From contig OX031064.1 in NCBI GenBank assembly GCA_943736015.1, forward strand, positions 34,275,361 through 34,339,360: DNA of 64,000 nucleotides, written 5' to 3'. The position numbers and the translations under genes are program-made. Positions 53,826 through 62,732 of the stretch are shown piece by piece (within the stretch, counting starts at the first letter, position 1; each line of letters begins with the position of its first letter). Source of the DNA: Tridacna crocea (taxonomy: Eukaryota > Mollusca > Bivalvia > Cardiida > Cardiidae). The notes below the pieces were generated by a model, which was not told the origin of the DNA, did not search any database, and saw nothing but the letters and a program-made list of their open reading frames with translations.

Positions 53826-54003
53826 GAAACAGGTTCTTACAACTTATACTAATCTCTCTCGATTCTGCTTCCTGGGAACTACACCAGTACTTGCGCTGAA
53901 TGCGGAGGCCAGTGAAAAATCCCAAAGTTGACACCCGCTCCAGGTTATCGAACTCAGGACCTTTAGGTTATGAGGCCGACGCTCTACCTCACGACCACAG
54001 ACA
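53826..54003 (-). mobile_element. tRNA-derived SINE (Met-like head)
   Basis: Minus strand reads GTGAGGTAGAGCGTCGGCCT, CATAACCTAAAGGTC, GAGTTCGATAACC: A box, CAT-containing anticodon loop and B box of a tRNA-like head. The acceptor stem is not intact. Hence SINE, not a tRNA gene. Confidence 0.75.
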
Positions 54004-54099
54004 CCACAACATATTATCTTGAATACATCAATAAAGAGCAGTATTCATCACACCCAAAAAACATTTGGTCCCTTTACTGTAATTTGGCTCCTTCCACAT

Positions 54100-54240
54100 C
54101 ATTTCCCATTTTAATGACACTGACCAAAGAGGCTACCGAAAACATTGTGATAAAATGAGAAAAAAATGCTTGTTATCAGCATTTCCTGATTTTACCTCAT
54201 CAGTTTATCCACATTTAATCTATTGTCCATAAATGCTTTA
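54100..54240 (+). mobile_element. TTAA hairpin element, degraded
   Basis: GAAAACATTGTGATAAAATG and CTTGTTATCAGCATTTCC; joins the next copy at TTTAATCC. Confidence 0.65.
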
Positions 54241-54466
54241 ATCCTATACCAAACGACAACATTACAGACTGGTCCAAAATGAAAGCATTTGCAGATGACA
54301 AAATAAACGTAATTCAAAAAATTGAATACTGTTTCCAGGAGGGTAGAAAACATTTTGGGAAAAGGAGAAAATGCTGGTTACCAGCATTTTCTCCTTTTCC
54401 CACAATGTTTTCAAAAGGCTTATTTCTCAGGGACGTAAAAACCAGGGATTGTTTGGTAAATTTGGA
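54237..54466 (-). mobile_element. TTAA hairpin element, type A
   Basis: Full copy; right end GTTTGGTAAATTTGG has lost TTAA. Confidence 0.85.
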
Positions 54467-54549
54467 CAAATGTTTCATTTTGTTTCTGTGGAAAAGGATT
54501 TTTATGCTACATTACATCGCTTATACAAACAAAAAGTTTTTTTACATAC

Positions 54550-54617
54550 CTAAAGTTGTAGATTGTTACATTCTTTACAATGGATCTCATCTTGGTACCC
54601 CATAGACCATGTAATAT
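54550..54617 (-). CDS. Exon 5: SEA domain, part 2
   Basis: 68 bp, phase 0 to 2. Peptide ILHGLWGTKM and RSIVKNVTIYNF, the beta strand leading to the SEA cleavage-site region. Exact size match to exon 25, which reads ITTGLGYTMLKG. NVT is a potential N-glycosylation site. Acceptor TACAACAG, donor GTATGT. Confidence 0.85.
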
Positions 54618-54669
54618 CTGTTGTAATAAGGAAGAAATGAGCAGCATTCTGGATGTTTAATGCATCTTC

Positions 54670-54888
54670 ATAACCCTTTACCAAACAATCCCTAGTTTTC
54701 ATTATCCAGGAAAAGAAGGCTTTTGAAAACATTGTAGGAAAATGAGAAAATGCTCATAACCAGCATTTTCTCCTTTTCCCACAATGTTTTCCATATTATC
54801 AGAAAGCTAAAGTTTACTTGTATCAATTTTGAGAGTGTACTCTGCAGATGTTTTAAATTTGGAAGACATGGCATATTGTTGTTTAACC
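54670..54888 (+). mobile_element. TTAA hairpin element, type A
   Basis: ATAACCCTTTACCAAACAAT head, tail GGCATATTGTTGTTTAA shared with the next copy. Confidence 0.8.
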
Positions 54889-55117
54889 CTAACCCTTTCT
54901 CAAACAAGCCCTGGTGTTTTATGTGTCTGCAGAACAAGTCTTTTGAAAACACTGTGGGAAAAGGAGAAATTGCTCGTAACGAGCAATTTCCCCTTTTCCC
55001 ACAGTGTTTTCTACCCTTTCGGAGAACTTTCTACCATTTTCATCAAATTCAAAATTATTGTATGTAAACTTTTTCACTTTGGAAGAGTCTACAATTTGTC
55101 GTTTGGGAAAGGGTTAA
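54885..55117 (+). mobile_element. TTAA hairpin element, type B
   Basis: Full copy; matching CACTGTGGG / CCCACAGTG arms; abuts copies on both sides. Confidence 0.88.
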
Positions 55118-55342
55118 CTCATTACCAAGCGACTATATTTTAGGCTTGCCAAAATCAAAAACATTTGCAGAAGACAAAATAAAAGTGACAGAAAATTTGA
55201 AATTTGTTTTGTAAGAGGTAGAAAACGTTGTGAGAAAAGGAGAAAATGCTGATTACCAGCATTTTCTCCTTTTCCCACAATGTTTTCTAAAGGCTTCTTT
55301 CTAAGGGTCGTCAAACGTAGGGATTGTGTGGTAATGGGTTAA
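55114..55342 (-). mobile_element. TTAA hairpin element, type A
   Basis: Shares its left TTAA with the type B copy before it. Confidence 0.9.
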
Positions 55343-55542
55343 AGCATAATTCTAGGCAAGTTGTTGCATAGTTTGGATCTTTGATGTCTATAAACCAAAT
55401 GAATCATGAGGTAGAAAGGTTCTTTGACATGCAGAAAATATACCAATAGCAAAACGGTTTGGCCTATGTCAGCCTGCCATTGGTTGATACTTCTTGTAGA
55501 TAAATAAAACCCCCTTTTCACAGAACTTGTCTCAAATGATTA

Positions 55543-55769
55543 TTAACTCTTTACCAAATGACAAAATTTTGACTAGTCAAAATTAAAAGCATTTGCAGAC
55601 GAAAAAAATGGGAATTAAGAAACAAAAAAACTTGATTTGGAAAGGGTAGAAAACATTGTGGGAAAAGGCGAAAATGCTGGTTACCAGCATTTCTCCTTTT
55701 CCCACAATGTTTTTGAAAGGCTTCTGTCTCAGGGTCGTAAAAACCAGGGATTGTTTGGTAAAGGCTTTA
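55543..55769 (-). mobile_element. TTAA hairpin element, type A
   Basis: Right end reads GTAAAGGCTTTA; otherwise complete. Confidence 0.85.
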
Positions 55770-55966
55770 TCCTTACAGTGCAAAAATGGCCCAATAGTAT
55801 TGTTGATCTCAATTATAACAAAATATTTATGACTTGAGATTGCTTGGCAAGAATGCATCAGCTAAACTGACAGTGTAGGTAAAAGATCAATCAGCAGATT
55901 TCATGCAGTTTGATCATGATCTACACAGCAGGAAGGGCAACAAAATTGTGAAAGATACTTGAAAAG

Positions 55967-56195
55967 TTAACCCTTTCCCAAACAATCCCTTGTTTTTACA
56001 TGTCTACAGTACAAGTCTTTTGAAAACATTGTGGGAAAAGGAGAAATTGCTCGTAACGAGCAATTTCTCCTTTTCCCATAGTGTTTTCTACCCATTTTGA
56101 GAACTTTCTTCCATTAACTTTATCAAATTTAAAATTGTCGTCTGGAAACTCTGAGTTTGGAAGAGTCTAAAATTTGTCATTTGGGAAAGGGTTAA
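55967..56195 (+). mobile_element. TTAA hairpin element, type B
   Basis: Full copy; core GCTCGTAACGAGC perfect. Confidence 0.9.
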
Positions 56196-57050
56196 TTCAT
56201 ATTATTAAACATGTTTAACACCATCCTAATACCTACTGACTTTTTCTCAAAGGTCTGAGAAGCAGACATCCATTACAACTAAAGATAATTCTGGTCATTG
56301 TTACCTTGTTAGGGGATGGTTGGTGTAAATCTAATCTCATCACAACAGTGATAAAGGTAGTAAAATAAGACTAATGCTACTCATCAGGAAATCCAGAACT
56401 TATGATGAGAGAGACTGGCATTCTTCCCTCATACAATTGTCTCTCATATTAACTTTATACTTTCTAAAGCAAATTTGCTATAGATTTTAAAAACATCCAT
56501 GTTCAATGGGTATATAACATACAATAAGATGAAGTATCATTAACCTTCCTTCATTTGTGCCATGAAGCAATTCAGCAAGACTTAGTGTGTACATGTAAAT
56601 CTACAAGTATCCTTTATGATTCCTAAGGGAACATAATAATGATAAATGACAGACTTTACTTTGGCCTGCAAGTGAACAGTGCATGATGTCATTAATCAGT
56701 AGCACTGCTATGGAAGGATGATATCCCTAGAAATAAAAAACGATCAAGGTAGGTTTTACAGGTAAACAGTTGAATTAATAAGAAGCAATGAGAAATATAA
56801 CAACAACATGGAAGCAAGGTACATGCAGTCAGTTTTTTCACACATGTTGTTTCAATTATCATTGATATCGCTGTAGACTGACAGTTGGTACTCATTCATG
56901 GGCTTGAATCATGGAAGGCGCAGGATGCATTATTAATGTAAAGTGAAATTATTTTGGCAAAAAGGAGAAACTGTGAATAATGTGATATCCCTCTCTTTGT
57001 TCCTAGGTTTTCTATTGCAGTCAACACCACAATACAAAAAGAGTACTTAC
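56196..57050. other. Intron between exons 4 and 5, mostly unique
   Basis: About 850 bp without exons. A faint GGCAAAAAGGAGAAACTG lies at 56957. Confidence 0.4.
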
Positions 57051-57157
57051 TTGTTCCTCTAGCTGACTTTTCAGTGTTACAAACTCATAACTTGAGTGGT
57101 CTCGCAACTGAGTGTCAAATTCTTCTTGTAGGGCAAAGGTAAACCTGTATCTTTTAG
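57051..57157 (-). CDS. Exon 4: SEA domain, part 1
   Basis: 107 bp, phase 1 to 0. Peptide KRYRFTFALQEEFDTQLRDHSS, then YEFVTLKSQLEEQ. The LRDHSSYEF core matches the SEA pattern of a beta strand followed by L-x-D-x-SS and an amphipathic helix. Same length and phase as exon 24, with KRYRFT shared. Acceptor TTTCCAG, donor GTAAGT. Confidence 0.88.
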
Positions 57158-57192
57158 CTGGAAATTGATTAATCATTTACTTCTAAATGGCC

Positions 57193-57444
57193 TGCAACAC
57201 GGGAAAAGGGGCATTCGGACATTTGCATAAAGCGTCGTCTCGGATCAGCCTGCGCAGTCCGCACAGGCTGATCCGAGATGGCACTTTCCGTTTTTACGTA
57301 ATTTTCTGTTACACACAAGTCTACTGTAGCACAAAATCTAATGTAGTCGTAAAGTGCCGTCTCGGATTAGCCTGCGCGGACTGCGCAGGCTGATCCGAGA
57401 CGACGCTTTACGCAAATGTCCGAATGCCCCTTTTCCCATGTTGC
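57193..57444. mobile_element. Terminal-inverted-repeat MITE (GCAACACGCGAAAAGG), copy 2
   Basis: GCAACACGGGAAAAGGGGCA / CCCCTTTTCCCATGTTGC ends; inner CAGCCTGCGCAGTCCGCACA hairpins are better preserved than at 40868. It lies 36 bp from the exon 4 acceptor. Confidence 0.88.
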
Positions 57445-57718
57445 ATGCCAAATAATTTCATCTCTAGACATAGGGCATAATATTCCATACAAATGAGCTA
57501 TTCACATCTAATTAGTTTTCTCTGTAGACCAATAGCACATATATAGTCATAATATTTTTACTTCTAAATCATTTACTTTTGAGACACTTAGTACAAAATT
57601 AGATGCATTAGAAATTGACATCAAAATAATTTTCTCTCTACAAACATTACAAAGACTTAGATGTAATATCCACTTCCATCTAAATTGTTTACACTATACA
57701 CACATAAAACATATACAG

Positions 57719-58060
57719 TTTATTTCATCAGCTTGTGGTTAATATGGGGAAATATTTTCCGACAAAAGGAAAGGTATGTGAAAATAACTTGTGCCTTACG
57801 GCAGTCGTTATTTTCGTGGACCTTTCCCTATTGAGGCAAATATTTCCCCATAATAACCAGAAGCTGATGAAATAAATTATATATTTCCTCTGATTATTTT
57901 GTCAAAGAATGCCACTTTTAAAACTAGTGATCTAGACTATTTAGCAAAGTAGAACAAAAAAGTAGTTCCAGATTTTTGGCAGCACTGTGACTGGGAAATA
58001 ATTCCCCCCAGCTTAAATCATGACATTGCTTTACCCATAACATTTCTAAAAATAGATACA
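57719..58060 (-). mobile_element. Foldback element, inverted copy of 8862-9157
   Basis: ATTTCATCAGCTTGTGGTTA and AGAAGCTGATGAAATAAA bound a palindrome of about 165 bp; the block continues to CATTTCTAAAAATAGATACA. Confidence 0.75.
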
Positions 58061-58409
58061 TAAAATACAATATATTTAGATAAAACAGCCATTTACATCT
58101 TAATGATTTACTCTCTAGACACGTAACAGCTATGTAAACTATGTTCTCTTTAAACACATAGCAATAGTAATTTTCTAGATTTCATATCTAGACACATTTA
58201 TTATACATGACATATAACCCATTCACAATCAAGTAAATTCCTGTCCAGACACACAGGAAACATTTTAGATGTAAAAGCCTTTTACATCTAAATAATTAAC
58301 TCTCTTGTCTCATAGCCCATCTTTCAGATACTTGAGGTGTTCATCCTTTCTACGAAATATTCATTTAATTTCCATAGCACAAATACTTCATCAAAAAGTC
58401 CTGTCTTTG
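58061..58409. other. Intron sequence with repeated word TTTACATCTAA
   Basis: Loose recurrence of ATTTACATCTTAATGATTTA / TTTTACATCTAAATAATTAA and similar from 57480 to 58300 suggests an old degenerate minisatellite. Confidence 0.4.
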
Positions 58410-58715
58410 TCTGAAAAGAATATTTGAAAACATTAGGGAAAAAGAAAAAATTGCGGGTATCAAGCATTTCACCTTTCAAACAGTACCAGCTACTCTTCCG
58501 AAAGTAATTCTCATCATTTAACCTCTTACCATACAACAAAATTTCTAGCCTTTTTCTAAGTTGGAGCATTTGCAGACCACAACTTAAATGGGGGTCAAAT
58601 GATTGACCTTATCTATGATAAAGTAGAATACATTGTGGGAAAAGGAGAAAATGCTGGTCACCAGCATTTTCTTCTTTTCCCAAAATGTTTTCAAAAGCCT
58701 TCTCTTTCAGGTATC
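58410..58715 (-). mobile_element. TTAA hairpin element fragment plus a diverged copy
   Basis: A core scrap at 58415-58480, then a copy from TTAACCTCTTACC (58518) with core GCTGGTCACCAGC; right end lost. Confidence 0.68.
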
Positions 58716-58757
58716 GAATTGTGATAGATTTTATACACCTGTCCAAAAAGAATGCAC

Positions 58758-58990
58758 TTAACTCATTAACAAACAACAAAATTTTAGTTTTGTCCAAATT
58801 GAAAGCAATTGCAGACGATAAAATAAAAGTGACTGAAAATTTGAAATTTGTTTTGTGAACGGTAGAAAACATTGTGGGAAAAGGAGAAAATGCTGGTTAC
58901 CAGCATTTTCTTCTTTTCCCGCAATGTTTTCTAAAGGCTTCTTTCTCAGGATCATCAAAAGTATATAGGGATTGTGTGGTAATGGCTTAA
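58758..58990 (-). mobile_element. TTAA hairpin element, type A
   Basis: Full copy, with GTATATAGGGATT showing a four-base insertion near the right end. Confidence 0.88.
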
Positions 58991-59148
58991 AGACAGTAGT
59001 TCAAATGAAGCTCAAATGATTTGATATGTTGTTGAAAGAGTAGGAAATACCAGTCGTACCTTGGTAATAGGAGAAAATGCTTGATACAGTGCTCTAAAAA
59101 GATTTCTTTGTAAGGGGCTCAAAAAACAATGCGCTAGAGTTTACTAAC

Positions 59149-59307
59149 CACCGGGTTCAGGATCTGGAGTTACACAGATTGGTTCCATACATCCACTGTC
59201 ACAACACTTCATGTTGCCATAACAATCGTCATGTTCCTTGCAGTATGTTTTGTTTTCTGGACACATGTAGTTATCTGGGCACACACCTGGCTTCTCTGGC
59301 CTAAGAT
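59149..59307 (-). CDS. Exon 3: WAP four-disulfide-core domain
   Basis: 159 bp, symmetric phase 1-1. Peptide begins LRPEKPGVCP and continues NYMCPENKTYC, HDDC, MKCCDSGCMEPIC. This is the WAP signature: KPGxCP, the adjacent CC pair and the C-x3-C end. WAP domains are small disulfide-knotted extracellular modules, often protease inhibitors. It is near-identical in plan to exon 23 (PENKTYCKE and KCCDSGCME in both). Here only one WAP precedes SEA, against two in the other super-unit. Donor GTTAGT. Confidence 0.92.
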
Positions 59308-59691
59308 CTAAACAACAACGAGTTTGAAGTACAGTATAACAGTTATTTTGTCATAATTGAACAAATCTTCAAACAAGTACAGTATGTAGGTGACAAAAAC
59401 TGGCTGCAGTTGCTTTTTCAGTGAAATTTCTAGGTCCAATAAGGGCTATACAGGCAAAGACGATGACGGAAACTATACCATGAGATTAGCACTGCTTGCC
59501 TAACATTATAGCTGAAGATCTAACACTGTTAATTATCCATATTTTACAAAGGAGTTTTTGAAGTTGTCTGCTGCAAATTTGTCTGCTGATGAAAAAAGAC
59601 AAACTTTACAAGTCTTGCCATAATAGTTAGGATTATCAAATGCTGTTAAAAGAACACAAAAGGCACCAGTATAATGAAACAATTGTCTTAC
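59308..59691. other. Intron between exons 2 and 3, no second WAP exon
   Basis: I searched this stretch for a counterpart of exon 22 and found none; no element recognised. Confidence 0.5.
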
Positions 59692-59843
59692 CAACACAAC
59701 TGGTATAGTCTAATCGTGTTATTTCCCTGAAAAACTCCACATAGTCTAGTATGACATTTGTCATAAAGCCTTGTATCTCCTCTTTTTCAAAGCAATGGGG
59801 ATATCTTTCCGTCAGAGCATGGGCAAAGCATTCTCTATACCAT
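59692..59843 (-). CDS. Exon 2: second half of a six-Cys module (Cys 4-6)
   Basis: 152 bp, phase 2 to phase 1, peptide WYRECFAHALTERYPHC...TSCV. The pattern is C-x11-C, then a long probably helical stretch (EEIQGFMTNVILDYVEFFRE), then the last Cys just before the donor GTAAGAC. It pairs with exon 1 to make one module and is followed in phase by the WAP exon 3. Confidence 0.85.
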
Positions 59844-59898
59844 CTGGCCATGAAAAATAAGACAATTCATACAAGTGGTGCTCTATCAAAAGAAGATT

Positions 59899-60129
59899 TT
59901 AACCCTTTCCCAAACAATCCCTAGTTTTTATTACTCAGAGATAGAAGCCTTTTGAAAACATTGTGGGCAAAGGAGAAAATGCTGGTAACCAGCATTTTTC
60001 CCTTTTCCCACAATGTTTTCTACCCTGCTGGAAACAAATTTCAATTTTTTTGAGTGAGATTTATTTTGTCGTCTGCAAGTGCTTTCAATTTGGACCAGTC
60101 TACAATTTTGTCGTTCGGTGATGGGTCAA
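59899..60129 (+). mobile_element. TTAA hairpin element, type A
   Basis: Right end TCAA is also the left end of the type B copy that follows. Confidence 0.88.
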
Positions 60130-60354
60130 CCCTTTCCCAAACAAGCCCTGGTTTTTACGTGTCTACAGTAAAAGTCTTTTGAAAACACTTTAAGAAAAAG
60201 GAGAAATTGCTAATGATGAGCAATTTCTCCTTTTCCCACAGTGTTTTCTACCCTTTTTGAGAACTTTCTGGCATTTTACCCAAATCCAAAATTGTCGTCT
60301 GCAAACTCTTTTGGTTTGGAAGAGTCCAAAATTTGTTGTTTGGTAATGGGTTAA
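60126..60354 (+). mobile_element. TTAA hairpin element, type B
   Basis: Left arm changed to CACTTTAAGAAAAAGG while the right arm is standard. Confidence 0.87.
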
Positions 60355-60478
60355 TGCATCAGTGAGGCATTATACAAACCAAGTCCTCATATGATTATAG
60401 ATGCAGAAAATCTACTTCTGACAAGGAAGGAACTAACATGTATGTGGTTGAATGCTACTACGACATGCTGAAAAGGGA

Positions 60479-60653
60479 TTAACTCTTTACCACACAATCC
60501 CGACTTTAAACCACCCTGAGAAGGAAAGCTTTTGAAAACAGTATGGGAAAAGGAGAAAATGCTGGTAACCAGCATTTTCTCCTTTACCCACGATGTTTTC
60601 TACCATTTTTTTGTCATCTGCAAATCCTTTCAATTTGAACCAGTCTACAATCA
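60479..60653 (+). mobile_element. TTAA hairpin element, type A, tail cut
   Basis: Ends at GAACCAGTCTACAATCAT, where the next copy begins. Confidence 0.8.
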
Positions 60654-60859
60654 TAGGTTTTCATGTCCCTGAGGAAGAAACTTTCTGACAACATTGTGGG
60701 AAGAGGAGAAAATGCTGGTAACCGGCATTTTCTTCTTTTCCAATAATGTTTTCTTCCCTTTCGAACAAAAATTTCACTTTTTGTGTCATCTTACTTTTGT
60801 CATCTTCAAGTGCTTTCAATTTGGACAAGTCTATAATTTTGTCATTTGGTAAAGAGTTG
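60654..60859 (+). mobile_element. TTAA hairpin element, type A, head cut
   Basis: Begins at GGTTTTCATGTCCCTGAGGA; tail GTAAAGAGTTGA. Confidence 0.8.
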
Positions 60860-60956
60860 AGCAAAAATTTTGACATGTCGGCTTGAATCTATTGCGCAGG
60901 CTGACATTAGTCAAAACTTTTTGCAGATGCATTAAACTCTCTTTTCATACAGAATA

Positions 60957-61101
60957 GGTAAAAATGTCAGAGGTAAAAATGCCATAGGAAAAAAATGTCA
61001 CAGGTAAAAATATCATAGGTAAAATGTCATAGGTAAACATTTCAGAGTCAAAGTGGTAAATATGCCATAGGTAATAATGTCATAGGTAAAAATGTCAGAT
61101 G
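60957..61101 (+). repeat. Minisatellite, ~15 bp unit AGGTAAAAATGTCAT
   Basis: Nine or so imperfect units. Confidence 0.85.
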
Positions 61102-61120
61102 TATTTATCATGGTATAAAT

Positions 61121-61205
61121 ATGTAGGGTTAGCTCAGTTGGTCAAGACTAAGCAAGTTCGAAATCTTGTCAGGGTTCACTTATTTCTGGTCTCTGAAACA
61201 TCTGA
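61121..61205 (+). mobile_element. tRNA-like SINE fragment
   Basis: GGGTTAGCTCAGTTGGTCAA is a strong A-box-like head and AAGTTCGAAATCTTG a B-box-like stretch. It is too short and irregular for a tRNA gene. Confidence 0.6.
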
Positions 61206-61214
61206 GATAGCAGG

Positions 61215-61366
61215 GCAGAAACAGTCCAAGAAAAGGAGACAATGCTGGTTACCAGGGTTTTCTCATTTTCCCACAATGTTTTTTTTTAGGATCCTATCTC
61301 AGGGTCGTTAAAACCAGGGGTTGTTTGGTAAACAGTCTAAAATTTTCTCGTTTGGTAAAGAGTTAA
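61215..61366 (-). mobile_element. TTAA hairpin element with a second tail
   Basis: Core plus GGGGTTGTTTGGTAAA, then CAGTCTAAAATTTTCTCGTT...GAGTTAA, the opposite end of the element; finishes five bases from exon 1. Confidence 0.75.
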
Positions 61367-61371
61367 CTTAC

Positions 61372-61513
61372 CCACAAGTGTCAGCTGTGTTCAGAACAGT
61401 GCCAGATTGCAGTTCATATGTTTTTATACTGTTCAGGCAAATAGGAGCTGCATATTCTATTATACCAGCTTTTTTTGGACAATTGTTATTCAAGTCTGGC
61501 CATATTATGGCAC
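61372..61513 (-). CDS. Exon 1: first half of a six-Cys module (Cys 1-3)
   Basis: Most N-terminal exon in view, 142 bp, phase 1 to phase 2. Peptide contains NNNCPKKAG, APICLNS and ADTC, giving the three cysteines expected of a first-half exon. Acceptor TTACAG, donor GTAAGTTAA. The TTAA of an adjacent hairpin element forms the end of that donor, so the insertion stops five bases from the exon. The upstream partner exons lie beyond position 64000. Confidence 0.8.
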
Positions 61514-61607
61514 CTGTAAGTAAATATATCATGTAAAAAGACCTCATTACATCTAATGTAAAATTAAAAAGAAATCCAAATACAATTATTTTCATAAGTT
61601 TATCACA

Positions 61608-62100
61608 TTAACCATTTACCACATAATCCAATAAATCTTAGAAAGAAAGATATTTGAAAGCATTGTGGAAAAAGGAGCAAATGCCACGGCGGGGAATCAC
61701 GTGACAACAACAACAACAATGACCCATATTTGAAAAAATTCCCCGACTTCAGGTAAGAAAATCTTCAATAATTCCGTTAATACATGACTGATTGGAATTT
61801 GGTTTGAAGCAGAGAAGGCGGAAGGACTCCAGGGATTTGCTTGATGTGTTAGATTTTTGAAACAACACCTGATAAAAAAGTTATTGACGAGCAAACAAAT
61901 TTTTTACCCTGGATAATTTGTTGTTGTGTCATGTGATTCCCCGCCGTGAAATGCTGTAAAGCAGCATTTTCTCCTTTTTTGAACAACATTTTCCATCATT
62001 TCAAGGACAAAAGCCATTGTGTGAGTAAAATATAATTTGTACATCTGCTAGTGCTTACAATTTGGACCAGTCTAAAATTTTGCCATTCAATAAAGACTTG
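61608..62100 (+). mobile_element. TTAA hairpin element, host of the CACGGCGGGG element
   Basis: Head TTAACCATTTACCACATAAT. The palindrome is interrupted at AAATGC; the tail ends near CAATAAAGACTTGA. Confidence 0.82.
61685..61948. mobile_element. Terminal-inverted-repeat element CACGGCGGGGAATCAC, 264 bp
   Basis: About 30 bp inverted ends (CACGGCGGGGAATCACGTGA / TCATGTGATTCCCCGCCGTG), AAATGC repeated on both sides as a probable 6-bp target duplication, non-coding interior. Confidence 0.88.
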
Positions 62101-62345
62101 ATAAACAAGAGCAATGCATGTACAAGAGCTTCGCATAGATCAACATTTTAAGAATCCTATGCACAACTACACATCATGCACATTCTTTGTGGTAAGTTTC
62201 AAGTTATTTTGATGGAAAATGTCGGAGTTGTGCACACAAGAAATCGTACAGACAAATCAGGATGGATCAGGTCCGTAACATAATACGACCCCTACGGTGT
62301 ATAAAAACTATCAACCTAGATGAGTCTGTGTGTGGGTTGACCTGG
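62101..62345. other. Intron with a dispersed-repeat fragment
   Basis: AACAAGAGCAATGCATGTACAAG and ACATAATACGACCCCTACGG look like ends of an unplaced repeat; no gene. Confidence 0.35.
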
Positions 62346-62614
62346 GTAAACCCATTACCACACAATCCCTACTTTTGACACCCCTGAGAAAGAAGCCTTC
62401 ACAAAACATTGTGGGAAAAGGAGAAAATGCTAGTAACCAGCATTTTCTCCTTTTCTCACAATGTTTTCTTCCCTTCCTAAAACAAATTTCAAATTTTTAG
62501 TCACTTTTATTTTGTCCTCTGCAAATGTTTTTGAGTTGGACAAGTCTAAAATTTTGTCATTTGGTAAAGAGTTAAATTTGGACCAGTCTAAAATATTGTT
62601 GTTTGGTAATGGGT
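62346..62614 (+). mobile_element. TTAA hairpin element, type A, double tail
   Basis: Complete to GTAAAGAGTTAA at 62572, then a second tail TTTGGACCAGTCTAAAATAT...GGGTTAA. Confidence 0.87.
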
Positions 62615-62732
62615 TAAAACTTTTTTGCCAATGGTTAATTTTCTACATGTCAAAGGACCTTTCCATCTAATCATTCAGTTGATTGTTAGACAAATGGTCC
62701 ATAACTACATGTATATGAAAACTTCCTTGGTA

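Larger units (their letters stand above)
604..61513 (-). other. Partial 34-exon gene: WAP / SEA / six-cysteine-module protein
   Basis: A single minus-strand transcription unit is inferred from 34 exons whose acceptors (AG), donors (GT, once GC) and phases are mutually compatible: exon to exon the leftover bases always complete a sense codon. Order N to C: six-Cys module (exons 1-2), WAP (3), SEA (4-7), seven six-Cys modules (8-21), WAP-WAP (22-23), SEA (24-27), three and a half six-Cys modules (28-34). Modules, WAP exons and SEA blocks all begin and end at phase-1 introns; the intron inside each six-Cys module is phase 2 and those inside SEA are 0, 2, 0. Both gene ends are missing. WAP and SEA domains are extracellular, so a secreted or surface glycoprotein is likely; the specific function is unknown. 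A split into two genes within the 6.2 kb interval 21798-27976 cannot be fully excluded, but phase is continuous there and no start or stop exon is seen. Confidence 0.85.

Noticed and set aside
53826-54003. Functional tRNA-Met gene
   Set aside because: A and B boxes and a CAT loop are visible, but the acceptor stem does not pair and a SINE body is attached.
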